From Ceratobasidium sp. AG-K (lineage: Eukaryota; Basidiomycota; Agaricomycetes; Cantharellales; Ceratobasidiaceae), in assembly GCA_037039685.1 (NCBI GenBank), contig JAWNGF010000006.1:744001-808000 (forward strand): DNA of 64,000 nucleotides, in the 5' to 3' direction. Shown here piece after piece: positions 10,681-22,100 of this stretch. Both the position numbers and the translations under genes were made by a program. Every line of letters begins with the position of its first letter. Position 1 is the first letter of the stretch. The notes beneath the pieces were generated by a model. The model saw only the letters and a list, made by a program, of their open reading frames with translations. It ran no database searches and was not told where the DNA came from.

Positions 10681-11166
10681 CTACCAACTGGGGGGGCTTG
10701 GATGCACCAATGCGCACTTTGCATCATCCATCACATCTGTGTAAACCCAGTCCTTGAGCATACAATGAGGGATCTCATCTGGTATTTCATCAACCTTGAG
10801 CCGACGAGTGGTTGTGTGGTAGTAACAAGAGAGCTGGGGTCTTGACCCATGATCAGCATGTCCCCACTAAGAGAGCTGATGAAACAGCTCAGTAAACTAC
10901 AGGTGTGTTAGTGTCACATAGTCCGCAAAATGAACACAGCGACTTACTTCCACTTTCCTCCATGGTGGGGTGATCATTTTGAGGCTTGCACCTCCACAGA
11001 GATCACAATATCGCATATGATTGATGGGGGGTTCAATATCTGCGATGCTGGTTGGTTCTGGGTCGCGCTCACCATCTGAGTGGAACTCAGGTGAAAAGAA
11101 TTTGACTGGGATTGCCCTCCCTTGCCAGGTACGGCTCTCTGCAGCTAGAGCTCGAAGTGCTGCCAG
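10681..11166 (-). pseudogene. Split accessory gene of the Tnp2 element, 3' exons
   Basis: Two exons on the - strand: 11166-10948 (73 codons, beginning LAALRALAAESRTW, with CDLCGGASL) and 10896-10681, separated by an intron with GTAAGT donor and CTGTAG acceptor. The last exon has an in-frame TAG at 10867-10869 and then continues RRLKVDEIPDEIPHCML and DDAKCALVH to a stop at 10681-10683. The 5' exons lie 16 kb away at 28389-27366. The exon phases match across the Plavaka insertion. The function is unknown. I have a vague recall of similar reading frames beside Tnp2 genes in other Agaricomycetes, which was not checked. Confidence 0.6.
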
Positions 11167-11191
11167 CTAATAGAACAAAAGTGAGATACTA

Positions 11192-11222
11192 CATCAGCAA
11201 AAACCCACCCAGCTTAGGAGGA
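11192..11222 (+). repeat. Plavaka element left terminal inverted repeat
   Basis: Inverted partner of 27308-27338. The first 15 bases are identical, then four mismatches occur in the next 16. The outside flank is TA (11190-11191). Confidence 0.75.
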
Positions 11223-11988
11223 CTATAAAGTACTATAAATCCTCAAATCACCAGAATGCAAGTTCGATTTTAAAAGGTCTATAAAGATCTCTCAAATTAA
11301 CTTTCATTATTCAAGGTCCTTCAAATCAATCCCCCTGAATAGGAGAGCCTCAGATTATCAAGCATGATTCATATTGCTCTGATGTGTTGAAGTCTACTTC
11401 AAATCGCATTTGGCTGTTTTAAATGACTTCAAATCATTACTAGGGCAGTTAAAAACCGCTTCAAATCACCCCCAGGTGCTTCAAATCCACCTAACAGTGC
11501 TTTGGAGCACTCCAAACCAACCCCAGCCAGATTTAAATCGTAGTGCCAGATATATATCTCATGGGATTATAGGTACATGTTCAATGATTAGTGTGCTACG
11601 TGAATAGTAATGCCACCCCATACCAACATGTTTCAACAGCCATGATCACGATCCAATCAATATCAGTTCAACAGCCATTCATAGGCTCATTGGTTGAAAA
11701 GACAAAACTACAAGTGTACATGAACAACTAGCTACATACCCTTCAAAACGAAACACGAGTCCATAGGGATGAGACCATTAGAGCAGGAGAAGTGTCCAAA
11801 TGTGAGGGTTGGCAATTAGGGATGGGAAAACGGAAGTGGGGGGCAGACGACGCAACAGCATATGAGATAGAATCAACTAATCATAAGGAGTAAAAGTGAA
11901 AGTCACTTGAGAGCTCGTCGTACATTGGTACAGCTCTACTAGTCTAATCATAGACAAGGTTAGATTCGACTTAGAAGTGACTTAGTTA
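11223..11988. repeat. Left subterminal repeat region, no gene seen
   Basis: Between about 11240 and 11540 a short motif close to CTTCAAATC recurs about eight times in direct orientation, together with GTGCTTTGGAGCAC. The opposite end of the element (26990-27307) has the inverted form. This is typical of transposase binding sites in CACTA-related elements. From 11600 to 11988 I see only AT-rich sequence. Confidence 0.55.
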
Positions 11989-14793
11989 CTACAGACCTTC
12001 ACCTGGGAGACGAGTCACAGACACATACTCAGTCTCACTATCACATTCATACTGCTGCTCAGGACGAACGGGGACAGCATGAAGTGGTTCTTCAACATGA
12101 CTTCAAAGAACATGAGTAAACATGGGACAGATAAAAAGCTGTATGACTTACTAGCACGAGTCAAACATATGGTTAACCAAGTTACTGATGCAGATTGGGT
12201 TATTGTTGGGCTGGGTGGCCTCGTGAAGGTGGTCCAGATAGTACTGGAACCACTCTTTCTGGTTATTGGCATCCAACGGAGCCTTCTTGTAGGCATAGCC
12301 TGACTCGTACGTTGTGATCAGGAAGCGAATCTAAGATGGATTTCAATTTAAGATCACTCTATCAACAGACAAGCTTACCGTTGCGCAGTGAAACACTAGG
12401 GTTGGTAAAGGAATGGGCTTGAAGCGGGCAGCATGCTTGTACCCAACAGCCTTGTTTGGAACATCAAAATGCGTGTTCTTAATGCAGTTGGCCAGTATTG
12501 GATGATGGAAATCTCCTTTACCGGGTTGACAGTGCTAGTTCAAACAAGTCAGTAAATTCAACAAGCGTGTGAGTGGCACTGACCTTGGCATGGAAGGCAT
12601 TGTTGAGAAGATCCTTGACCTGTTGTTTGATTTCTTGTGGGCTAAACTTGAGGCCGAGTTTGTAGGCGCTCTCAACATAGCCACGCGCAACTGTCTTTGC
12701 AGAGTGACAAAGTTGCGTATAAACATGTTTAGACTAATACAACGGGTTGTGAGAGGACTGAGGAGCGAGCGAGGGGGAATCTGCTTACATAGACCACATA
12801 TTCCGCTAGAAGCGGGAGAGGTTTGATATCCTTGCGCAGTTGGTGATTGACGGCCACCCACTCATCAACAACAATCTGGTCGAAGGCAACTCCAGTTTGA
12901 TAGACGTTTCCATCGGGGTCAGGATCAGAATAAACGGGAGTGACATTGGCGTATGGGTTTTCAACCACAGCACGGAGGAGCAGTCGCTCAACAAGCGCAT
13001 CGACTAGTGGTCGGGCAATTGGGGCAAAATTGCCACGCCGAGCACGCTCTCGCATTGTGGCATAGAAGACAAGGGTTGCCTTGCCATTGTTGATGGCTAG
13101 GAAGTACTTGTTAGCAATGTAAACGCAGGCAGATTGCATTACATACATTCATCGTTGGCATCTTCACCGTCGCTCTGTTGAGGCCCCCTCCTGGCGCGCC
13201 CCTGCCCTCCTTTGGGATCTTTGCGTGGTTGGTTGCAATGTTGCTGTATGTCATCTTGAGGGCGACAGCTAGTCAAGCGGCCACATGGAGTAAGCTCGCA
13301 AGTAGTCTCACGAGAGGCAAGCTGTTGAGGAGGCTGGTCGCGATGCGGCTTCTGCTTTGATCCGGGATTACGCTCGGGACTCTTGGATGGAGGGCGGTTG
13401 AGTTCAGCACAACGCTGGCGTTCGCGTTCAAGTTTGCGTTCTTCTCGGCGGTGATGTTCTTTGTGTTTGCGGGCCTCCTGCTTCCGTTCCTCCTCAGCCT
13501 CAGCCTCGGCCTCTTCCTCATCAAGACGCTGACAAAGTTCAAGCGCTTCCTCATCCCGCCGGCAATGCTCAGCACGACGGTGTTCACGCTGCAACTCATG
13601 TTCCGCCTCGCGCCGACGGATGTCCGCGAGTGCCTCCTCGTCCCAACGCGCAACCTGAGCTTGGTACTCACGAGCAATTGCTTTGTGGTCAACATGGATT
13701 TCAGGCTCAAAGTCGCCTGCGGTGTCAGAATTCCTGCCATCGCCTTGGCCAGGCTTGGGGGGATGCTCATTGCGGGTGAGAGTAGGCTTGGACTGGGAGG
13801 AGGCATGTGTTGGACGAGGTGAGAGGAGTCTCAAGCCAGTAGTTGGTAGACGCTTGGCAAGGCTTATTGACGGGCTAGCAACCGGCGTCACAGTGCCGAG
13901 GCGGTAGGTGGAGCGAGACGTCGCCGGCAGCAAGGAAGTGGTGGAGCCGGATGGTTCTGTCAAGTGGTTAGTAAGTAAACAGATTTGTTGACAGAAGAGC
14001 CAACGTACGAGTCTTAAGGGATGGCTGGGGTTGCGGAGCACCAGGGACAATGGTCGTGGAATCTGTACGCTGGGCAAATTTGCCTTTGGCATTGGCTGTA
14101 GGCAAGGCATGAAGCTAATGAAACTTGGTAAGTATCCATGACAATTATCGGTAGACACGTTGGAACTTACCTGGGTCCCAGTTTTGTTTGTATATAGAGC
14201 TTCTAGCTGGCGCAGCGTGAGGTTTCTTGACGTGTAATTGCGACCAGTAAGGGGTCCGAGCATGCCAACCAACCAAGCTATACGATCTCCTTCCGTTGCA
14301 AGTTCATCATACTGCAAATCTAATGGGGTATCAACAACGAAGAGTCTATAAATTACAATTGGACACGTACCAAGCAGGGCCTCGTTGTGTGAGGCTTTGT
14401 CCTTGCCAGTCTTGGCTCGCTTTGCTGGTGGCTTGTCACCGGGGTTGTCCCTCTCATCCATGGGCGTGGGAGGGTCAGAGCCTTCGGGTGTCACCGACGA
14501 TAAACGATCTTGACCACGCTTCTGACCAGGTGACGCTATTGGGCAATAGCATCAAAAAGAAAAGCCAAAGAGGAGCAGCTAGAACGCACCTCCAGCAACA
14601 GCAACTGTAGTACTTGTTTGCGTAGCCTGTGCCGCTCGCGTTGGCAAGTACTGGTCGACTAAATTACGGATTAGCTGAAATAAAAAGAGGCAGGTGAATA
14701 CATACCATATGGGCGTGCCTTTGCAGGGACTGGTGCATTACAACGCGGCCAAGACGAGGAAGACCCACCATCCAAGTCGGACTGTGAGGACAT
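11989..14793 (-). CDS. Divergent cargo gene of the Plavaka element, coiled-coil plus DUF6532-like domain
   Basis: About ten exons on the - strand. The start is ATG at 14791-14793 (MSSQSDLDGGSSSSW). Early exons are 14706-14793, 14590-14658, 14371-14535, 14171-14319, 14009-14114 and about 13144-13956. They encode a disordered N-terminus, a block LTGRNYTSRNLTLRQLEALY, and about 100 residues of charged coiled coil (REAEHELQREHRRAEH...). The later exons (about 13120 down to 11989) encode an alpha-helical domain with GNFAPIARPLVDALVERLL, LRKDIKPLPLLAEYVV, GDFHHPILANCIK and KPIPLPTLVFHCATIRF. It resembles DUF6532-type fungal domains as I remember them. It ends with a TAG at 11989-11991. All junctions keep phase, so the gene may be intact. 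Its role in transposition is unknown. Confidence 0.6.
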
Positions 14794-15268
14794 GGCTAAA
14801 AGAAAGCACAGTGGGGAGAGATGGTGAAACTGGGGTGATATGAGTGAAGAAAACAATCAAAGGACGTTCAGGTATGATGAATGGTGTGAAAGAAGATGAT
14901 GAGCAACTCACTCTTGAAGTCCAGCCCTCTCTATACGCTGGAAAAGCCCTTTGCAACACTTCTCGAAGGCCGGTCCTTGACAGTTTTGATTAATTACTGT
15001 ATTGAGCTCCAATAATGGAGCTGTTTCGGGAGTTGTACCTGAGCTTCGTAAATGCAATGTGGGTGCAAATACATTGTCAAGAAAGGAAATTTACCTTTTT
15101 CGATGGGTGCATGCACGCCGAGCGCCCTGCTGCCTCGTTTTCTGGTGCCCAAGGCACCTGGTATGTCGTCATATTAAGGCTGCACGTCAGCAAGCATGAC
15201 GACACGCAGGCCGAGTGAAAATACCTAAGTCCCTCTACCTGAGACAAGTCGTCTCTCTCCTTTGCACC
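14794..15268. promoter_or_regulatory. Divergent intergenic region between cargo gene and transposase
   Basis: 475 bp separating two divergent starts inside the Plavaka element. No ORF of interest is present. It probably holds both promoters, but no clear TATA element was identified. Confidence 0.4.
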
Positions 15269-18200
15269 ATGTCTTGGGCCTGGCCACAGTTTCAATGTCA
15301 GTGGTGCAACCATCTTGTGCCTACTCGTTGCGGCCTGGAGAGTCACTACAGTCAGAAGCGTGATTGCGCAAAGAAACAGAACGATTACTATAATCTTGCC
15401 GTTTGCCGAGCTTGCTTCCCTTACTATATCCTCCCCCGCTTCCATTCGTCCTTAGCAAAGTCTCGCCCAAAGCATACTCAAAGTCCCTCGACAGAGCCGC
15501 CCGAGCCGGAACCAATGGATGTTGACACAGGTGTGTTGCATGAACCAGCCGAACCTGTTGTTCCAGTTGAGCCTGCCCATCCAATCGAGCCCAACAAAAT
15601 CCCGATCGACCAGGCGGTGTCGCCACAGGAGGATGATGATATGCAATCACCCGGCGCTGGTCCGAGTTCTTGTCACTCCACAGGCGAGACACGAATGCCC
15701 TCATTGGAGGACGCGGACGACAAGGACAAAGAGGATGAGGACGACAAAGATTGGTTGCCCAATTTATCCAACGAGGACAGCGAAGATGATGAGCTTGACA
15801 ATTACACCGACAGTGACAATGACGATAGCGATGGCCCATTTGTTCGCAATGTGCCACCCAAAGTGGACCCAACACCATGTCGTTCCCCACCGCATAAGTC
15901 AATCATCAAGGAGGCCCACCCCGACCCGACTGCTGGCGGTGTTTTGCGATGGGAAACCGCCAACGACCGCCCTAGACTAGTCTACGATACAATGTGGCAG
16001 GACAAGGCACTGTTTGAACATGCCGCATGGTTAGGGAACGTCCATGTGAGTAATGGCAACTGCAAACGTTACCTGCGCCAACATGTGAGTATATTCACCC
16101 CCGTGCGCAAATGAAGGCTTACCTGAATGCGTCCGCAGCATGAATCACTGCCGTGGCATTGCTGTAGTGACTTCCTACGTGATGTGGACGAGCTGCCACA
16201 TGGCCCGGACTGGCAACGGACCGTCATTGAGAGTCCTGAGGGCAAGTTAGTCGACTTTTACGTGCGAGACCCTATTAAGGTCATTCATCAGCTGATGTCT
16301 AACCGTGAGTTTGCAAACGATATGCGATACGCACCTGTGCAACAACGAACATCTGGGCCGAACGGGAAGCGCGTATTCAATGAGGTCTGGACTGGGAGCC
16401 GGTGGTGGCGTCTACAAGTACGAGTTCTATCGTCAACTTTGTGTGCAATAGGTGTAACTTACAACTAACAAAGACTGCCCTCGGTCGAGGACGTGGCGCG
16501 ACGATTGTGATGGTAATTGTGTCGACCGACAAAACACAACTGTCACTTGTGAGCGGCAGGCGCAAAGCCTGGCCAGTCTATCTAACTCTGGGGAACATCA
16601 GCAATCGTCTTTGGCGCCACCCTTCTGCCCATGCGCAGGTCCTTCTAGGGTACATACCTGTAACCGATACGTCCGGCCAAGCTGGCTGGCAATTCTATCA
16701 CTGGTGCATGAAACGCCTCTTGAAGCCGCTCAAGAAGGCCGGCGGGCAGGGCGTCGAAATGCTTTGTTCCGACGGCGGTGTTTGGCTTGTCTTTCCCCTC
16801 CTCGCAGCGTTCGTTGGCGATTGGCCCGAGCAATGTCTAGTGGCTTGTGTCCGCCAAAGTCGTTGCCCAATCTGTTACACCCCATCAAAAGGACGCGGGA
16901 AGACACGCTACTACCGCAAACGGGAGAAAGGAGAGTTCCTCAAAACATTGAATGGGGAGGCAAAGGGTAAAGCTAAGCGTTTGCGTACCCTGGGATATCG
17001 TCCCGTCCACCTGTTCTGGGAAGACTTGCCCTTCGCCGACCTCGCAACCACAATCACGCCCGATCTGTTACACCAAGTTAACAAAGGCGTCTTCCTTCAT
17101 CATCTCGTCAAATGGATGACAAACGAACTCACCACACCTGTTTTCGACGAGTGGCTCACCGGGCTCCCAAGAACGGCTCGTCTCCGACATTTCCGACGTG
17201 GGAAGTCGGTAATCAGCCAATGGACGGGGAGGGAATCAAAGGCGCTCGCGCAGGTGTTCATGGCGGTCGTAGCAGGATGCACAGAGGCCGACGCTGTCGC
17301 TGCATCACGTAGTCTAATGGATTTCATTTTCCTCGCGCACCAGTTGCAACTGACAGACGACGACTGGGCAGACATGGACGCCGCTCTCGCTCGATTCCAC
17401 GCGCTGAAGAACATTTTTGTTAAGCTCGGGGTCACGACTGGTCCGGACTTCGACAACATACCAAAGTTACACATGCTTGGCCACATAACCGACTCGATTC
17501 GAAGCCTTGGTACGACTGACAACTTCAACACGGAGGCGACCGAGCGCCTTCATATCGAGTACATGAAGGACGGCTGGCGAGCATCAAATAAAGTCAACAA
17601 GCTGCCCCAGATGGCCCGGTATCTTCAGCGACGGGAGGCCTGGGTATTACTCCGAACTCACCTTATTGAGATCGGTATCTTGCCTAGTCATGACAACCCC
17701 GACGACATGACTGATGTGACCAACGACAACGACGGCGATGAATCCACGTGTGATCAAGGTATTTTCGAGGTCATTCGGAACACTCAGGCTGGCAAGGTGC
17801 GAGACGGGGGCGACCTTAAGCGAAGAGTCCTTGGTGGGCGGCAATTAAACGAGCCAGAACAGAGCATCGAGATTCGGAAGGAGTGGGATGCCGACTTGGT
17901 CTGGATGGCTGACCCTTTGGTGTCGGCGTCGGGCAATAAGTGTCACGTGCTGACTCAGGGGTCCCAGTTGGTCCAATCATATCAGGCCTTGTGCCTCATC
18001 CAAGCCACGAAGGACTTCCTCGCCTTTCGTTCTGGTAACCGCTCCGGCCACCCACTCAACGAAGACCATGTCTTCTCTGTCTGGCACCGATGTCGACTCA
18101 AGCATGGGCGTCTCCCATTCCTCCCTGCCAAAGGCCCACATGTCGATGTCATCCGAGCGACCCCCAAAACCCAGGACGAGTACGGTCGCGTAACCCGACA

Positions 18201-18756
18201 CGGCGCGTTCGACACCGTCCTTTTTGTTTCCAACCCCAAAGCCCAGGGAATTCACCGTAAGTCTTTGTTCTCGTATTTTTTCTATTTTTTTTTCATTGGT
18301 TGCTCACCGTCGTAACTCAGGTTATACCGTCGGCCGGGTGCGGGTGATTTTCAAGTTACCCAAGCACCTGCGACATCACTATCGCAAGAAGTTAGTCTAC
18401 GTCGAGCACTTCCAATAGTTCTCTCGTGTGCCCGGCGATCCGCATGGCTTCTACTCAACCAGCCACTATATGTCTGGTCCGAATGTTCGACGCGTCTCGG
18501 TTATGCCGTTGTACAAGCTAAAGATGGCTTGCCACTTGACACCTCGGTATCATTCGCTCGAGCCCGACCATCCTATTTCTTCGCACGACAATCTTCTAGA
18601 GACATGCAAGATTTTCTATCTCAACCATTATAGTTCTCACTTTATCTTTGCCGTTTTCAACCACTGGCGCAAACGTCTCGGCCCCCAGGTGAGCCTTAAA
18701 CTACTCCCGGTCAATTGTCCCATGTTGACATTGTTTTGTAGGCACGTATCGCTTGA
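15269..18756 (+). pseudogene. Plavaka transposase (one internal stop)
   Basis: Five exons: 15269-16084, 16139-16417, 16474-18256, 18321-18688 and 18742-18756. All introns are 53-64 bp with matching phase, giving about 1086 codons. It starts MSWAWPQFQCQWCNHLV. An N-terminal C2H2-like finger (CQWCNHLVPTRCGLESHYS) is followed by an acidic linker (EDADDKDKEDEDDKDW). The catalytic part has DKTQLSLVSGRRKAWPVYLT, LLGYIPVTD, CSDGG, TPDLLHQVNKGVFLHHLVKW and GKSVISQWTGRESKAL, characteristic of Plavaka. The C-terminus (VPGDPHGFYSTS, FYLNHYSSH) is also conserved. An in-frame TAG at 18416-18418, just after LVYVEHFQ, truncates the protein about 95 residues early, within a conserved block. Everything else looks intact. 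Confidence 0.85.
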
Positions 18757-19111
18757 TACATGCTTTTTTTATGGCTGGTCACTCGCGTTCGGCCCGTTAA
18801 TACAACTTGTCTCCACTCTTGCTGGTATACACTCCAGTCCTGGCTTCATAACGGGCACCGCCTCTCGTGGCCGGACTTCTTGCAGGCTCACGCCCTTGTC
18901 GGCATTACAAGATGTTGCCTGCGTCTTATCCGTTGCCCGAGTCCCTCGAAACCACGTGTACCCTTCAATCATGCTGTATGTGTTTCCCTGGAACGTGCTA
19001 CGTACAACAGATATGTACTGACGCGCACCACGTAAGTAGAACAGGACGCCAAAATTGGGGCTTGGTGATGGCCTTGATAGCGGCGTAGTGAGACCGGCAG
19101 AACCCCTTGCG

Positions 19112-22100
19112 GCCTTGGCGAACTCGAACCATTCTACCTCTCAAGCCAACTACGAACGCTTACTTACCGCTGTTCACCCAAGGTATGTTGGATCTTTGAT
19201 CTTGCTGGCATTTGTTAACTGTCTGTCGTAAGCTTCTTCTTGATGGCTATGGGACAAGCCGAGATGGAGAGTGGACGGCACTAAGACCTAAGTGACCTCT
19301 TGAACCGCAACACACTTAAGCGTCTGTAGGCTCTTGAGGGTAGGGGTGGTTCTAAGTGTCACTCAGAGGGGATGTTTTGACGAGACAAAACAAGCTGGGG
19401 TTACCAGGCTTGTTGGTCCCCTATATATATTCAAGAAAAGGCCGAGTCATACAAGGCGCAGCCACATGAGTCATACAGTCTACCAGTCAGGAGTGTCCAA
19501 GTGAGTCATGCTGTATGAACAGACATGACTTGTACAAAGCACAGCCGCGTTACACAATGTAACAAGATAACCACAAGAAGGTGGCAACGCGGCGAACGGA
19601 AACGGAACACAATCACAAAAGAAGGGAACAGGCGGGCGAGACAACAGGCGAGTCCGATGGAGTGAGCTAGCTCATGACATTACTCCCCCCTAAGAGTCCG
19701 TTTGGGGGACCTGAACGGACCTACTGCACTGCACAGTCCTTTTCCTTCTTCAGCATATACTCCTCCAACCCCTCCTCCTCCTCCAAGGTCAGGTCGATGG
19801 GATTAAAAACGGTATTTCCCGGTTCGTCCGAGAACTTCTCCCATTCCTCCCAAGTCTCTTCCTTCGTCCAGTCCGCCTTGGACCACTCCAAAACCCTCTC
19901 CTGGGCCTCCACAAACTCCCCATCCCATTGTCGCACATCGGGCTCTGCCTCCTTCCATGCCGACACATCAGTCTCCTCCTTCCTCCACCAGTAGGGTTCC
20001 CATTCGATTTTTTCCTTCTGGTATCTGCCCCTCTCCATCCTCCAGTCGCTCAGGTCCTTCTCGTAGTTGGCGTCCCAGGCATCGTTCCATCTAGGTCGGA
20101 GCGTTGGTTGCCTTCCGTCGTAACCTGGTACCCACTCGCTCGAGTACGCTCCTTCTTGTCCCCATTCGACCACTCCAAGCATGTGGGTGGAGAGGAGGAT
20201 GACCTCCGAGACCTGGAAAGCAGCGCACCCTCGACAGACGAATATGTCCTTTCATTGGAGCTGCATGCGTGTCGGCCATTTTTTCCCAACCCACTGGAAT
20301 TCCCCCAGGTCTGAGGGGAGGATATTGTCTGAGGCCCTGAAGTGCATCCTTCCAGAGCCTTGTTGCGACCTCTTGAAGACGTAGAGGGCAGCTCCGGAGT
20401 CGAGGATCCTTGCCGTGGCAAAGGCAGGTCCTTCGAGGACGCGGGTGAGGTTGTTGGCAATGGTGGAACAGGTGACAGCAGGCATTGTAGAGGGCAAAAG
20501 AGATTTAAAGCGTAGAGTTGGTGGTGTTTCTTGGAGTAGTAGCAAGTTTTGCAAGTGACACTACCTGTTTCACTCCCCCTGCCTTTTATCTTCCTTGGAG
20601 CATAGTTAGATGGCGTGGGAGCTTCGGGGTGTCGGCGTAGAAGGTCCTTGATGATCTTTGAAAGGTGACCAAAATCTTCCGCCCTTTGTTCTGTGTCTTC
20701 TTCACTTCCATAACCCTTCCATCTGACCCTGTAAAAAAGGCCGTCCTTTGTCTCCTTCCAGTCCAAGATCTTCTCTACTTCGTATTCTTCTTCTCCTTCT
20801 TCTGTTATGATCGGCGGTGGCCGGGGTTGGTTGCGGTTGAATTCGGTATCTTCCTTGTAAGGGCTGAGCAAATCGATGTGGAAAACAGGGTGCACCCTCA
20901 TTGTTGCCGGCAGATCAAGCTCATAAGCGTGTGATCCTATCTGTCGCTTCACGACAAATGGCCCGTGCTTTTTGTTGTCCAGTTTCTTTGATGGTCTTTT
21001 TGTTTGAATGTTCTTTCCAAGTAGCCATACTAGATCTCCTTCTTGGTACTTGTCCTTTGGCTCTTCTTCTGGGAGCCTTTGGGTTTCCATAGATGCAATT
21101 GCTTCGTCGTGGATTTTACGCCATTTTCCTGTGATGTTGTTTGCTTCTGGAACCGCTGATTCTTCCGCTGAGATGTTCCACAGTGGTTCCCTCCCGTAGA
21201 CAATTTCGAAAGGGGAACCACCTGTTACCCAATGCTTCTGTAGATTATAGCTGAACTCTGCAATCGGTAATAAGTCCGCCCAATCATCCTGCCGGTAGTT
21301 GACGAACGATCATAGCCAGCCTTCCATCCATTGATTGATTCTCTCCGTTATTCCATCTGTTTGGGGGTGGTAGGCAGTACTGAATCCTGGGCTAGTTCCA
21401 ATTTTCTCATAAATGGCTTTCATAAGTTTGGAATTGAAAGTAGTCCCTCGGTCTGAGATCGTGCTCTTTGGGAAACCGTGCAGTTTCCAGACATTTGTGA
21501 TAAAAAGATTTGCAAGGTCACTTGCCGTGTGAGATTCTTTGCAGGGTATGAAGTGCGCCATTCTTGAGAATCGGTCCACCACTACTAAGATGCTATCTGA
21601 TCCTCTGGATTTTGGTAGCTTCACCACGAAGTCGAACGCTATGTCTTCCCACGGTCCTTTTGGAATCTCCAGAGGCTTGATTGGAACTATTGACTTCGAT
21701 CCCTTTGTCCGCTGGCAGGTCTCGCAGGATTCCACGTATCTGTTTATGCTTTGTTTCATCCCTGGCCAGAAGTACCTTCTTGATATTAGTTCCAGTGTTC
21801 TAGCCTGTCCTTGATGTCCTGCGATTTTTGAGTCGTGATGAACTCGCATGATGGCCAGTCTGGATTCCTTATCCTCTGGCACGTAGATCCTTCCTTTGAA
21901 CCATAATAGTCCCTCCTTGAAATCATAATCTTTTGCGCTGTGTTGTAGGGTTTTTGGTAACGTTTCCCTTGATTTGCAGATTTCTTTGATTTGTGCCAAT
22001 CCTTCATCTGTTTCCTGAGCCTCCTTGATAGTTCCTATGATGTTTGTGTCTACCTGTCCCATAAATCCTTTGAACCTTTCAACAGATATCATAACTTGTT

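Noticed and set aside
13178..13907. + strand ORFs over 13.2-13.9 kb
   Set aside because: Antisense of the charged coiled coil of the Plavaka cargo gene.
19721..20485. ORF3 as a retroviral envelope gene
   Set aside because: No signal peptide, no membrane helix, no cysteine pattern of envelope proteins.
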